This document shows positions 44,287 to 51,710 of a DNA stretch of 64,000 bases, one piece after another (the stretch's first letter is position 1; the number at the start of each line of letters is the position of its first letter). A model generated the notes under the pieces. The model did not search any database. It was not told the origin of the DNA and saw only the letters and a list, made by a program, of their open reading frames with translations. The DNA is taken from positions 1 to 64,000 of the forward strand of contig NZ_PDWR01000008.1 of NCBI RefSeq assembly GCF_010211755.1, written 5' to 3'. Source of the DNA: Pseudoxanthomonas sangjuensis (GTDB taxonomy: Bacteria > Pseudomonadota > Gammaproteobacteria > Xanthomonadales > Xanthomonadaceae). The position numbers and the translations under genes are program-made.

Positions 44287-45282
44287 ATGAATGCGCCCCC
44301 GAACGCGGAGCGCGAGCTGCTGCAGCGGCTGTGCGCCGGTCCGGCCAGCGGCGGGGAACTGGCCCGCGCCGGCGGCCTGACCCGCGCCGCGATCTGGAAG
44401 CGGATCGAGGCCCTGCGCGCGGCCGGGATCGAGATCCAGGCGCAACCGGGCCGCGGCTACGCGCTGGCGCAGCCGCTGGAATGGCTGGATGCGGCGGCGA
44501 TCCGCGCCGGGCTGGCGCCGGCACTGCGCACGCAACTGGCCGGCCTCGAAGTCGCCTGGTCGATCGATTCGACCAACAGCGAGTTGTTGCGCCGCACACC
44601 GCCGGCACGGGGCGTGGCGGTGCTGCTCGCCGAGCGCCAGACCGGCGGTCGCGGCCGCCGCGGCCGGACCTGGGCCTCGCCGCTGGCCGCGCACCTTTAC
44701 CTGTCGCTGGACCGGCAGTTCTCCGCCGGGTTGGCCCGGCTGGGCGGGCTGAGCCTGGTCGCCGGCATCGCCGTCGCCGAGGCGCTGCGCGAAGCCGGCT
44801 TCGGCAGCGTGCGCCTGAAATGGCCGAACGACCTGGTCGTCGCCGACGCATCCGGCGCGCTGCGCAAGCTCGGCGGCCTGCTGGTCGAAGGCAGCGGCGA
44901 GCACGCCGGCCCGGCGCGCGCGGTGCTCGGCATCGGCGTCAACGTGCGCATGCCGGCCTCGCATGCGGCGAAGATCGACCAGCCGTGGATCGACCTGCAG
45001 GCGCTGTCGGCGCAGCCGGTGTCGCGCAACCGCATCGCGTCGTTGCTGCTGTCCCGCCTGCTGCCGGCGCTGGAAGCGTTCGACGCGCAGGGACTCGCGC
45101 CGTTCGTCGACCGCTACGCCGCGCTCGACGCGCTGGCCGGGCGCGAGATCGACGTGCACGGCCACGCCGGCGTGCAGCGCGGCGTGGCCTGCGGCATCGC
45201 CGACGACGGCGCGCTGCGCGTGCGCATGGACGGCGCGGAACAGCGGCTGTACGCCGGCGAAGTCAGCGTGAGGGCGGCATGA
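44287..45282 (+). CDS. birA: Bifunctional biotin ligase / biotin operon repressor
   Basis: 331 residues. An N-terminal winged helix (ELLQRLCAGPASGGELARAGGLTRAAIWKRIEALRAAGI) gives the class II, DNA-binding form. The ligase core has WSIDSTNSELL, the biotin/ATP loop GRGRRGRTWASP, LKWPNDLVV and LGIGVNV, followed by the C-terminal SH3-like domain. It attaches biotin to acetyl-CoA carboxylase via biotinyl-AMP and can repress biotin synthesis genes. ATGA overlap with coaX; birA-coaX-SPOR is a conserved Xanthomonadaceae order. Confidence 0.95.
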   Translation: MNAPPNAERELLQRLCAGPASGGELARAGGLTRAAIWKRIEALRAAGIEIQAQPGRGYALAQPLEWLDAAAIRAGLAPALRTQLAGLEVAWSIDSTNSELLRRTPPARGVAVLLAERQTGGRGRRGRTWASPLAAHLYLSLDRQFSAGLARLGGLSLVAGIAVAEALREAGFGSVRLKWPNDLVVADASGALRKLGGLLVEGSGEHAGPARAVLGIGVNVRMPASHAAKIDQPWIDLQALSAQPVSRNRIASLLLSRLLPALEAFDAQGLAPFVDRYAALDALAGREIDVHGHAGVQRGVACGIADDGALRVRMDGAEQRLYAGEVSVRAA

Positions 45283-46046
45283 GCCAGTGGCTGTTCGACC
45301 TGGGCAATTCGCGGCTGAAATGCGCGCCGCTCGACGCCGCCGGCGAACTCGGCGAAGTGCGGGCGCTGGGCCACGACGAATCCGCGTTCGTCGAACGCTT
45401 GCGAGAATGCCTGCCGGACAGGGCCGACTCCGCGTGCCTGGCCAGCGTCGCCTCGCCGGCGCTGACCGCCGCGGTGCTCGACGCGCTCGTGTCGCGCTTC
45501 CGCCGCATCTCGATCGCGCGCACGCAGCGGCGCTTCGCCGGCGTGCGCATCGCCTATGCCGAACCGGCGAAACTCGGCGTGGACCGTTTCCTCGCCCTGC
45601 TCGCGGCGCGCGCGCGCGGCGCCGGCCCATGGCTGGTGGCCGGGGTCGGCACGGCGCTGACCGTCGACCTGCTCGACGCGGACGGGAACCACCGTGGCGG
45701 ACGCATCGCGCCGTCGCCGCGGCTGATGCGCGAGGCGTTGCAACGCGCCGCCGCGCAGTTGCCGGCGCAGGGCGGCGACTACGTGGAATTCGCCGCCGAC
45801 ACCGCGGACGCATTGGCGTCCGGCTGCGACGGCGCCGCGGTCGCGCTGGTCGAGCGCAGCCTGCGGCTGGCGCGGGAAGAACTCGGCGCCGCGCCGCGCC
45901 TGCTGCTGCACGGCGGCGGCGGCGAAGCGCTGCGCGCCTGGCTGCCGCAGGCCGAACCCGCGCCGTCGCTGGTGCTGCAGGGGCTGGCGATCTGGGCGCG
46001 CGCCGGCCGGGACCGCAGCGACCCGCCATCGACCCGCAGCCCATAG
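45279..46046 (+). CDS. coaX: Type III pantothenate kinase
   Basis: 255 residues. ASKHA fold: phosphate-binding LFDLGNSRLKCA at the start, the dimer/pantothenate site AEPAKLGVDRFLALLAAR and VAGVGTALTVDLLDADGNHRGG. First step of coenzyme A synthesis; type III enzymes need a monovalent cation and are not inhibited by CoA. Translationally coupled to birA, and the SPOR gene begins nine bases later. Confidence 0.95.
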   Translation: MSQWLFDLGNSRLKCAPLDAAGELGEVRALGHDESAFVERLRECLPDRADSACLASVASPALTAAVLDALVSRFRRISIARTQRRFAGVRIAYAEPAKLGVDRFLALLAARARGAGPWLVAGVGTALTVDLLDADGNHRGGRIAPSPRLMREALQRAAAQLPAQGGDYVEFAADTADALASGCDGAAVALVERSLRLAREELGAAPRLLLHGGGGEALRAWLPQAEPAPSLVLQGLAIWARAGRDRSDPPSTRSP

Positions 46047-46055
46047 AATCGCCGC

Positions 46056-46772
46056 ATGCTGATCCGCGCCCTGCTCGTCCTGCTCGTCGTGCTGAACCTC
46101 GGTGTCGCCGGCTGGTGGATTTCCCGGCCCGATGCGCCGCCGCCCGCGCCGCCGCAACAACCGCAAGGCGTCGCCCGGCTGCAATTGGCCAGCGAAGCCC
46201 CGCCGCCACGCGCGCCGGCTGCGTCGCCGGCGCAAGCCGCCGCCACGGCAGCGCCGTCCACGCCCGTCGAAGCGCCGCCCGGAGTCGCCGCCGGCACAGT
46301 CGCGGCATCGCTGCAATGCTTCAGCCTGGGTCCGTTCGCCGACGCCGCCGCGGCGACCGCCGCCGTTGCCGCGTTGCGGGCCGACATCGCGCGATCGCGC
46401 ACGCGCGAAGTCGAGGGCGCGTCCTCCGGCAACTACACGGTATTCCTGCCGCCGGCCGAAGACCGCGCGGCGGCGCAGGCGCTGGCGCAACGCATCGCCG
46501 CGGCCGGCTTCGACGATTTCCTGGTCGTCAACGAAGGCGAACTGGCCAACGGCATCGCCCTGGGCCTGTACCGCAACCGCAGCGGCGCCACGCGCCGCCA
46601 GCATGCGCTGCAGGCGGCGGGGTTCCCGGCGCAGGTGCGCGCCGCGGGCGAGGAAGGGCCTTCGCAGTGGTGGGCCGACATCGCGGCGGAGCAGGGCATG
46701 GATGCGGCGCAGGCGCGCGCGAAGGCCGGCGCGAAGCAGTCGCAGGCGCTGGATTGCGCCGCGCTGCGCTAG
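46056..46772 (+). CDS. SPOR-domain protein
   Basis: 238 residues. An N-terminal membrane helix (LIRALLVLLVVLNLGVAGWWI) is followed by a Pro/Ala-rich linker to about residue 85 and a SPOR domain (CFSLGPFADAAAATAAVAAL, YTVFLPPAEDRAAAQALAQRIAAAGF, ANGIALGLYRNRSGATRRQHALQAAGF). SPOR domains bind denuded peptidoglycan at the division site, so it is probably an inner-membrane, periplasm-facing cell-envelope protein. Last gene of birA-coaX-SPOR, just before the tRNA. Confidence 0.88.
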   Translation: MLIRALLVLLVVLNLGVAGWWISRPDAPPPAPPQQPQGVARLQLASEAPPPRAPAASPAQAAATAAPSTPVEAPPGVAAGTVAASLQCFSLGPFADAAAATAAVAALRADIARSRTREVEGASSGNYTVFLPPAEDRAAAQALAQRIAAAGFDDFLVVNEGELANGIALGLYRNRSGATRRQHALQAAGFPAQVRAAGEEGPSQWWADIAAEQGMDAAQARAKAGAKQSQALDCAALR

Positions 46773-46794
46773 AATCGCCACCGGCTTACTCTTC

Positions 46795-46870
46795 GCCGCT
46801 TTAGCTCAGTCGGTAGAGCAACCGCCTTGTAAGCGGTAGGTCGTCCGTTCGATTCGGACAAGCGGCACCA
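46795..46870 (+). tRNA. tRNA-Thr (anticodon TGT)
   Basis: 76 bases including an encoded CCA. Acceptor GCCGCTT pairs with AAGCGGC; D-loop TAGCTCAGTCGGTAGAGCA; anticodon loop CTTGTAAG with TGT, reading ACA; T-arm GTCCGTTCGATTCGGAC. An integrase-bearing element starts immediately downstream, so the 3' end is the probable attachment site. Confidence 0.97.
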
Positions 46871-47045
46871 TCTATACGTCCGGCAACGTCCGCCGGAGTC
46901 CGGAAATCCCCGGAAAACCCCATGAAATAAGGCATACAGCGTCCGGCATTGTCCGGCGCTGTCCGCTTGCATCCGGATTCAAGTGGGGGCATATTTGGGG
47001 GCATGCCCCCGGTGGGAGGGGCAAAAAACGGGATTGTGCCCCCAG
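46871..47045. other. Integration junction with integrase arm-type repeats
   Basis: Between the tRNA and the integrase are repeated GTCCGG words: GTCCGGCAACGTCCGCC (46878-46894), GTCCGG (46898), then GTCCGGCATTGTCCGG and CTGTCCGC (46941-46966). The last part has GGGGGCAT twice and a GGGGGCATGCCCCC palindrome. Such direct repeats next to the attachment core are typical integrase/excisionase arm sites. No second attachment copy is seen in the window. Confidence 0.6.
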
Positions 47046-48278
47046 ATGGCCGCGAAGCCTTTAACTGACCTTGCAGCACGCGCAGCGAAGCCTGCAGACA
47101 AGCCATACAAGCTCGCTGCAGGCGGCGGTTTGTATCTCGAAGTCATGCCCAACGGCTCGAAGTATTGGCGCATGAAGTACCGCTTTGCTGGCCGCGAGAA
47201 GCGCCTGGCCATCGGCGTCTATCCCAAGGTATCGCTCAAGGACGCGAGCGCCGCACGCGACAAGGCGCGCGCCTCGTTGAACGCTGGCCGCGACCCCTCT
47301 GGCGAGAAGCGCACGGCCAAGCTGCTGGCGCGCCAGTCCGCCGACAACCGCTTCGAGGCGGTCGCCAAGGAGTGGCTGGAATCCCGCAAGGGCGACCTGG
47401 CCGGGTCGACGTGGAAGAAAACCGAATGGCTGCTGGAAACCTTCGCCTTCCCGTGGGTAGGCCAACGCCCGATTGGTGAAATCGCCGCGTCCGAGATGCT
47501 GGCTGTGTTCCGCCGCCTGGAGGCGCAGGACAAGCTGGAGACGATGCAGAAGCTCAAGCAGGTAAGCGGGCAGGTGTTCCGCTACGCCGTGGCCACCGGG
47601 CGCGCTGAGCGCGATCCTACGGGCGATCTGCGCGGCGCTCTCAAGACCAAGAAGAACCGCCACTTCGCGTCGATCACCGACCCGGAGAAGATCGGGGAAC
47701 TGCTACGGGCAATCGACGGCTACACCGGCCAGTTCACGACGCTATGTGCATTGAAGTTCGCGCCGCTGGTCTTTACGCGGCCCGGGGAACTGCGCCATGC
47801 CGAATGGTCGGAAATCGACCTGGACCGCAAACAATGGAACATCCCCGGCGAGAAGATGAAGATGGGGACGCCGCACATCGTGCCGCTGTCCTCGCAGGCT
47901 GTCGCTGTCCTGACTGAGCTCCAGCCGCTCACCGGCAAGGGCAAGTACGTTTTCCCCTCCGTGCGCAGCAACCGCGACCCGATGAGCGAGAACACGGTCA
48001 ATGCTGCTTTGCGCCGCCTGGGTTACGGCACCAACGACATGACCGGCCACGGCTTCCGCAGCATGGCCTCGACGCTGCTGCATGAGATGGGCTGGAACAC
48101 CGACGCCATTGAGCGGCAGCTTGCCCATGCCGAGCGCAATGCGATCAAGGCCGCGTACAACCGCGCCGAGCATCTGCCCGAGCGTCGCCGGATGATGCAG
48201 GCGTGGGCGGATTACCTGGACACCCTGAAAGAAGGCAAGAAAAAGAACGTCCTGCCGTTCCGGAGAAAGACCGGATGA
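47046..48278 (+). CDS. P4-type tyrosine integrase
   Basis: 410 residues from the ATG at MAAKPLTD; an upstream in-frame GTG lies within the repeat region and is less likely. Domains: DUF4102 arm-binding N-terminus (LAARAAKPADKPYKLAAGGGLYLEV, then KRLAIGVYP), a central SAM-like core-binding domain (to about residue 190), and a C-terminal catalytic domain with Arg (FTRPGELRHAEW), HGFRSMAS and the Tyr nucleophile in KAAYNRAEHLPERR. It recombines the element into the tRNA-Thr 3' end. Same orientation as the tRNA. Confidence 0.93.
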   Translation: MAAKPLTDLAARAAKPADKPYKLAAGGGLYLEVMPNGSKYWRMKYRFAGREKRLAIGVYPKVSLKDASAARDKARASLNAGRDPSGEKRTAKLLARQSADNRFEAVAKEWLESRKGDLAGSTWKKTEWLLETFAFPWVGQRPIGEIAASEMLAVFRRLEAQDKLETMQKLKQVSGQVFRYAVATGRAERDPTGDLRGALKTKKNRHFASITDPEKIGELLRAIDGYTGQFTTLCALKFAPLVFTRPGELRHAEWSEIDLDRKQWNIPGEKMKMGTPHIVPLSSQAVAVLTELQPLTGKGKYVFPSVRSNRDPMSENTVNAALRRLGYGTNDMTGHGFRSMASTLLHEMGWNTDAIERQLAHAERNAIKAAYNRAEHLPERRRMMQAWADYLDTLKEGKKKNVLPFRRKTG

Positions 48279-48393
48279 GTCGCAGCGCATGCGACGGCAT
48301 TGCGAAGAATCGGGCTTAGCCCGGTAAAAGCGGCCGAACCGGGAGCGGTAACTCCCGGCCGGCCTTCCACAACCGTTCCCAAGGAGAACGATC
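48279..48393 (+). promoter_or_regulatory. Hairpin-rich leader of the first early gene
   Basis: 115 bases with four predicted hairpins: GTCGCA/TGCGAC (48279-48295), CGGGC/GCCCG (48311-48323), CCGGGAG/CTCCCGG (48339-48358), and GTTC/GAAC (48375-48389), which encloses the AAGGAG ribosome-binding site. Looks like a structured untranslated leader or small RNA rather than random spacer. Confidence 0.45.
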
Positions 48394-48645
48394 ATGGCAA
48401 CCAAGAGTGTAACCATCGCTGACGCGGAGCGGGCATACGCGAAGATCGTGCGCGCTAATTGCATCATGCGAGTGATATCCAAATTCAGTTATAGCGACGA
48501 CCACGACGAGTGGCTCACTTCGGAAGCTGCGGAGGGCGCAGCGGACCTGCTGGATGCCGCGACGGAAGACCTGCGCGAATACCTGGATGCACAGCAGACG
48601 GAGGCCAAAGTGGCAGGTACTTCCGCAAACACCGGAGGGGTCTGA
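48394..48645 (+). CDS. Small phage-type protein, unknown
   Basis: 83 residues with AAGGAG upstream. Mostly helical and acidic (SVTIADAERAYAKIVRANCIM, then EAAEGAADLLDAATEDLREYLDAQQTEA). No family recognised. Same-strand early gene of the element, one base before the next gene. Confidence 0.6.
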   Translation: MATKSVTIADAERAYAKIVRANCIMRVISKFSYSDDHDEWLTSEAAEGAADLLDAATEDLREYLDAQQTEAKVAGTSANTGGV

Positions 48646-48646
48646 T

Positions 48647-48961
48647 ATGGCTGGTTTGCGTCCCCTGATTCACATGGAGCAGTTCTTGGTCAAGAACCTT
48701 GGCGAAGCGCTTGAAGTTCCCGCTCGTAGTAGGCAAGCACAGGCTCGTTTCCGCGGGCCTGGTCCTGGCTTGGGGCCGCGCGTCTATCGGCGGGAATATT
48801 GGGTGGCGATTCGCCTAGAGCGAAAGGACGGAAAGATTGTTGATGGTTATCCCCTGTCTGACAGGAAACTTTCTCGCTACCAGGCTCGGAAACTGCTTCG
48901 CCGTGTCCGGCTGACCATCCCCCAAGCTGGCATTTATGTCGGCCAAGGGGTTCGCCCATGA
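48647..48961 (+). CDS. Small basic phage-type protein, unknown
   Basis: 104 residues, strongly basic (PARSRQAQARFRGPGPGLGPRVYRREYWVAI), ending in RLTIPQAGIYVGQGVRP. Codon use is less GC-biased than the chromosome to the left, consistent with transfer. The charge suggests nucleic-acid binding, but no motif is recognised. It overlaps the next start by four bases (ATGA). Confidence 0.55.
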   Translation: MAGLRPLIHMEQFLVKNLGEALEVPARSRQAQARFRGPGPGLGPRVYRREYWVAIRLERKDGKIVDGYPLSDRKLSRYQARKLLRRVRLTIPQAGIYVGQGVRP

Positions 48962-49365
48962 ATACCGAGTTGACCGTTCATGGCGCCATGATCCCTGTAG
49001 CGCGGGGAGAATTTGTTCGCATTGATGTTAAGCGCATGCAGGACATGGCTGTCCCCAAGTATCGCGCCCGTGAGGGGCAGGGTGAAGGCGTTCCCGTCGA
49101 GTGGTTGGACGAATTGCTCGACGAATTGGTGGACTTCACTGGCCGTGCAGACGCCTCCGATTTCGAGGCCGAAGTCCTGCATTTCTCGCTGTTAATGATC
49201 CAGCGACTGGAGCGGAGGCGAGAGCAGAACAGAAAGAGTGCGCAGGCTGCATTTGGTCGGCTATCTCAGCACTTCATCGGGATAGAGGATGAAGATATCG
49301 CGCGCGATATCGAAATTCTCGGCGCATGCCTGCGTCCCATTAATCGCATGTGGAGGGAAGGCTAA
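48958..49365 (+). CDS. Phage-type protein of unknown function
   Basis: 135 residues. Begins TVHGAMIPVARGEFVRIDVKRM, then a helical acidic centre (VEWLDELLDELVDFTGRADASDFEAEVL) and a charged end. No recognised family. ATGA overlap with the preceding gene; the next gene starts two bases after its stop. Lower GC than host genes. Confidence 0.55.
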   Translation: MNTELTVHGAMIPVARGEFVRIDVKRMQDMAVPKYRAREGQGEGVPVEWLDELLDELVDFTGRADASDFEAEVLHFSLLMIQRLERRREQNRKSAQAAFGRLSQHFIGIEDEDIARDIEILGACLRPINRMWREG

Positions 49366-49367
49366 AA

Positions 49368-49607
49368 ATGGCACTTCAACAACACGAATTGAAATCGCTC
49401 GCGATTGAACTCGCCACGGCCATGCCTCCCCCGCGGAGCAAGACGCTTGGCGAGGTCATGGCTGACGCAATGGAACTAAATGAGGCTGACCAGCAGGTAA
49501 TCGAAGGCTTCTTGCGAGCTGCGCGGACGGCCGGCCTCAAGATGGACCCGGATAGCGTGCGTCGTACTGATGCGGCCGACCTGCGGGCGTTGTGGGCTCT
49601 CAAGTGA
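49368..49607 (+). CDS. Small helical phage-type protein
   Basis: 79 residues (MALQQHELKSLAIELATAMP...). Nearly all helix with an acidic middle (GEVMADAMELNEADQQVIEGFL). No family recognised. Ends before the second structured spacer. The start at MALQ is preceded by GGAGGG nine bases back. Confidence 0.55.
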   Translation: MALQQHELKSLAIELATAMPPPRSKTLGEVMADAMELNEADQQVIEGFLRAARTAGLKMDPDSVRRTDAADLRALWALK

Positions 49608-49738
49608 CGGCCCCTTGGGGGTGGACTGCTGCGTCGATAGCGACGATCTGATCAACATCCGCATCTAGCCCGACGGGGCGAAAAGCCGGAGACCCTGCCG
49701 GCCTGGCGCGGTTCCTTTCAAGGGAGCGCGGGGGCGCT
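49608..49738 (+). promoter_or_regulatory. 131-base structured spacer/leader
   Basis: GCCGG/CCGGC hairpin at 49685-49702, CCTTTCAAGG near 49714-49723 and AGCGC-GGGG-GCGCT at 49725-49738, ending right at the next ATG. No other ribosome-binding site separates the hairpin from the start. The GAAAAGCCGG, GGTTCC and CAAGGGAG words resemble those in the leaders at 48279 and 50339. Confidence 0.4.
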
Positions 49739-50308
49739 ATGGATGACGCTGTATTGGCGAGGCTCGGGCCGCTGGACCTGAACAAGACCGACGACGAAAT
49801 CGGTCAATGGATGGTCGCGGCGTGGGTGGGCATGCAGGCGGAAAGGGCCGGCATCCCGTTGAACCGTATTCCTGAGGAGTGGGCAACTTCGCTCATCGCG
49901 GAAACCGCGAAGATCGATTCCGACAGCGTGGAGCACGCTGCGCTTGAGAGCGCCTTCCGCAAGGCGTGTGCCGGCGACTACGAAACCGCCGGCAAGATGC
50001 TCAGAGACTACGTGGAGGCCGGCGCGACCGACCTGGCGAAGGATCGGCTTGTTGGTGAGGCGCTCCCTATTCTGCGCGGCAAGCGCAAGGGGAGCCCGAA
50101 AGGCGGCGCCACGAACAAGGCTAAGGCAGAGGGGTGGCAGAAAACGTGCATCGAGGCCGCGAAGAAGATGCTCGCCGAAGGTCGAGCTCAGCATGAGCTC
50201 GCTGGGGTCCTCAGCACCCAGTACAAAAGGACGGCCACACAGGTCCGCAATGTTCTGCAAGATGCCGGTGTAATGACCCGGCGCACGAAAAAAGCGAAAA
50301 CGGCCTAA
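49739..50308 (+). CDS. Phage-type protein of unknown function
   Basis: 189 residues. N-terminus acidic (DDAVLARLGPLDLNKTDDEIGQWMVAAWV), centre RGKRKGSPKGGATNKAKAEG looks like a flexible basic linker, and the C-terminus (TCIEAAKKMLAEGRAQHELAGVLSTQYKRTATQVRNVLQDAG) reads like a helix-turn-helix. A DNA-binding role in replication or regulation is possible; the family is not recognised. It lies just upstream of the excisionase-like gene. Confidence 0.6.
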   Translation: MDDAVLARLGPLDLNKTDDEIGQWMVAAWVGMQAERAGIPLNRIPEEWATSLIAETAKIDSDSVEHAALESAFRKACAGDYETAGKMLRDYVEAGATDLAKDRLVGEALPILRGKRKGSPKGGATNKAKAEGWQKTCIEAAKKMLAEGRAQHELAGVLSTQYKRTATQVRNVLQDAGVMTRRTKKAKTA

Positions 50309-50338
50309 GCGCACTTTCGTTTTATTCGAGAAGTTTCA

Positions 50339-50384
50339 AACCGTCCCTGCACGCCCGCAGGGGTTCCCCCAAGAACGGACGGTT
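50339..50384 (+). promoter_or_regulatory. Nested hairpin leader of the excisionase-like gene
   Basis: AACCGTCC (50339-50346) pairs with GGACGGTT (50377-50384), which abuts the ATG. Inside are CCCTGC/GCAGGG (50345-50362) and GTTC/GAAC (50363-50376). There is no clear Shine-Dalgarno between them and the start, so translation could be controlled by opening this structure. Confidence 0.5.
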
Positions 50385-50588
50385 ATGGAAACTCTCACTC
50401 CCCCGACCTATGCGCCGCTGGTCACGGCCTGCACGGCGCACGGCATCAGCCGCACCGTCGCATACGAGCTCATCAGCGCCGGCAAGCTGAAAACCTTCAC
50501 CATCGGAAAGCGGCGCTACGTCTATCTGGACAGCCTGCGCACGCTGCCGGAACGCCTGGCGGCAGAGTCCGCGAAGGCGGCCGCCTAA
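50385..50588 (+). CDS. Excisionase-like small DNA-binding protein
   Basis: 67 residues with a winged helix-turn-helix of the MerR/excisionase type: HGISRTVAYELISAGKLKTFTIGKRRYVYLDSLR. Such proteins bend DNA at attachment sites or act as early regulators in phages and satellites. It could direct excision with the integrase 2 kb upstream. Starts without an obvious ribosome-binding site behind a hairpin leader. Its stop overlaps the next start. Confidence 0.75.
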   Translation: METLTPPTYAPLVTACTAHGISRTVAYELISAGKLKTFTIGKRRYVYLDSLRTLPERLAAESAKAAA

Positions 50589-50935
50589 TGGGAACCACGG
50601 AAAAACGAAACCCGCCGGTGCGAACGGCGGGCTCCGAGGGTGCATTCGCTGGCGGCGGCATGCAGTGGCGCAATGCTAGCGTGGCTTCGGCATGCACTCA
50701 ATGCCGGCTCGCGGGCAACCTGGACGACCTGGCCATTGCCCGGAAGGAAGCCCGTCTCGCGTCTCTGCGCAATCAGGCGGTGGAGCTCACTCGGATCGGT
50801 GACAAGGCGGGCGTTCGCGCCGTGCTGGTCGAGATCGCGAACCTGATCGCCAGCCGCACCCCTTTCGAGGTTCACCGCATCGAACACCTCAAGGGGCTGG
50901 CTGTGGCCAACACCGGAGGCCGCCGCCATGCGTGA
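50588..50935 (+). CDS. Small phage-type protein, unknown
   Basis: 115 residues. The N-terminal half is low complexity with CTQC, and the C-terminal half is helical (DDLAIARKEARLASLRNQAVELTRIGDKAGVRAVLVEIANLI). The start overlaps the excisionase-like stop (TAATG), and the end overlaps the replication gene by eight bases. No family recognised. Confidence 0.55.
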   Translation: MGTTEKRNPPVRTAGSEGAFAGGGMQWRNASVASACTQCRLAGNLDDLAIARKEARLASLRNQAVELTRIGDKAGVRAVLVEIANLIASRTPFEVHRIEHLKGLAVANTGGRRHA

Positions 50936-51710
50936 TTACAGCAAGGTCGCGCCGCAGTTTTGGACGGGCGACACCGGCAAGGCATTGAAGAAGGCAGGCC
51001 CGGAGGCGGTCATCGTCGCCATGTACCTGATGACGAGCCCGCACGCCAACATGATCGGGCTCTACTACCTGCCCATGCTCTACATCGCCCACGACACGGA
51101 GCTCGGATCGGAAGGGGCTTCTAAGGGGCTTGCAAGGGGCATCGAAGCCGGATTCTGCACCTACGACGAGGCTTCGGAACACGTCTTCGTGCACGCGATG
51201 GCGCGGTTCCAGATCGGCGAGCGCCTGGCCCCGAATGACAAGCGGTGCAAGGGCGTCGAAAACGAACTGGCGAAAGCACCGAAAGGTCCGCTGCGCGATG
51301 CTTTCTTGGCGTTGTACCGGGATGCGTTTCACCTCTCGGAAGCAAGCCCCATCGAAGCCCCTTCCAAGCCCCTCGGAAGCCAAGAACAGGAGCAGGAGCA
51401 AGAACAGGAGCAGAAACAGAAGAAGAGCAAGGCGCCTCGCGGCGCCACTGCAGACCTGTTTCCGGGTGTCGATTCCCAAGTGGTGTCGGACTTCCTCGAA
51501 CTCCGGAAAAGCAAGAAAGCGCCGATCACGGCAACCGCAGTGGCCGGCATCCAGCGTGAGGCCCAAAAGGCCGGATTGACGCTGCAAGAGGCGTTGGCCA
51601 TGTGCTGCGAGCGCGGCTGGTCCGGATTCAAGGCGGATTGGGAAGGCGTGTCGCGCCGCACGCGACCGGCTGCGAATGAGCCGGCCACGCTGCCGAGGCT
51701 GCAAGCATGA
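50928..51710 (+). CDS. Phage replication protein (O/DnaD-like, probable)
   Basis: 260 residues. N-terminal helical/winged region (DYSKVAPQFWTGDTGKALKKAGPEAVIVAMYLMTSPH, then GLYYLPMLYIA), a charged linker of repeated EQ pairs near 145-165 (SQEQEQEQEQEQKQ), and a C-terminal DnaD-like helical part (VSDFLELRKSKKAPITATAV). This architecture is common in phage replication initiators that load helicase. It overlaps the DnaB gene start by four bases, supporting a joint role. Confidence 0.7.
   Translation: MRDYSKVAPQFWTGDTGKALKKAGPEAVIVAMYLMTSPHANMIGLYYLPMLYIAHDTELGSEGASKGLARGIEAGFCTYDEASEHVFVHAMARFQIGERLAPNDKRCKGVENELAKAPKGPLRDAFLALYRDAFHLSEASPIEAPSKPLGSQEQEQEQEQEQKQKKSKAPRGATADLFPGVDSQVVSDFLELRKSKKAPITATAVAGIQREAQKAGLTLQEALAMCCERGWSGFKADWEGVSRRTRPAANEPATLPRLQA

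Noticed and set aside
43069-46308. Fusion of MtfA to a very long upstream domain
   Set aside because: The open frame continues upstream only as an antisense shadow of birA, coaX and the SPOR gene. The start at 43857 gives the normal MtfA length.
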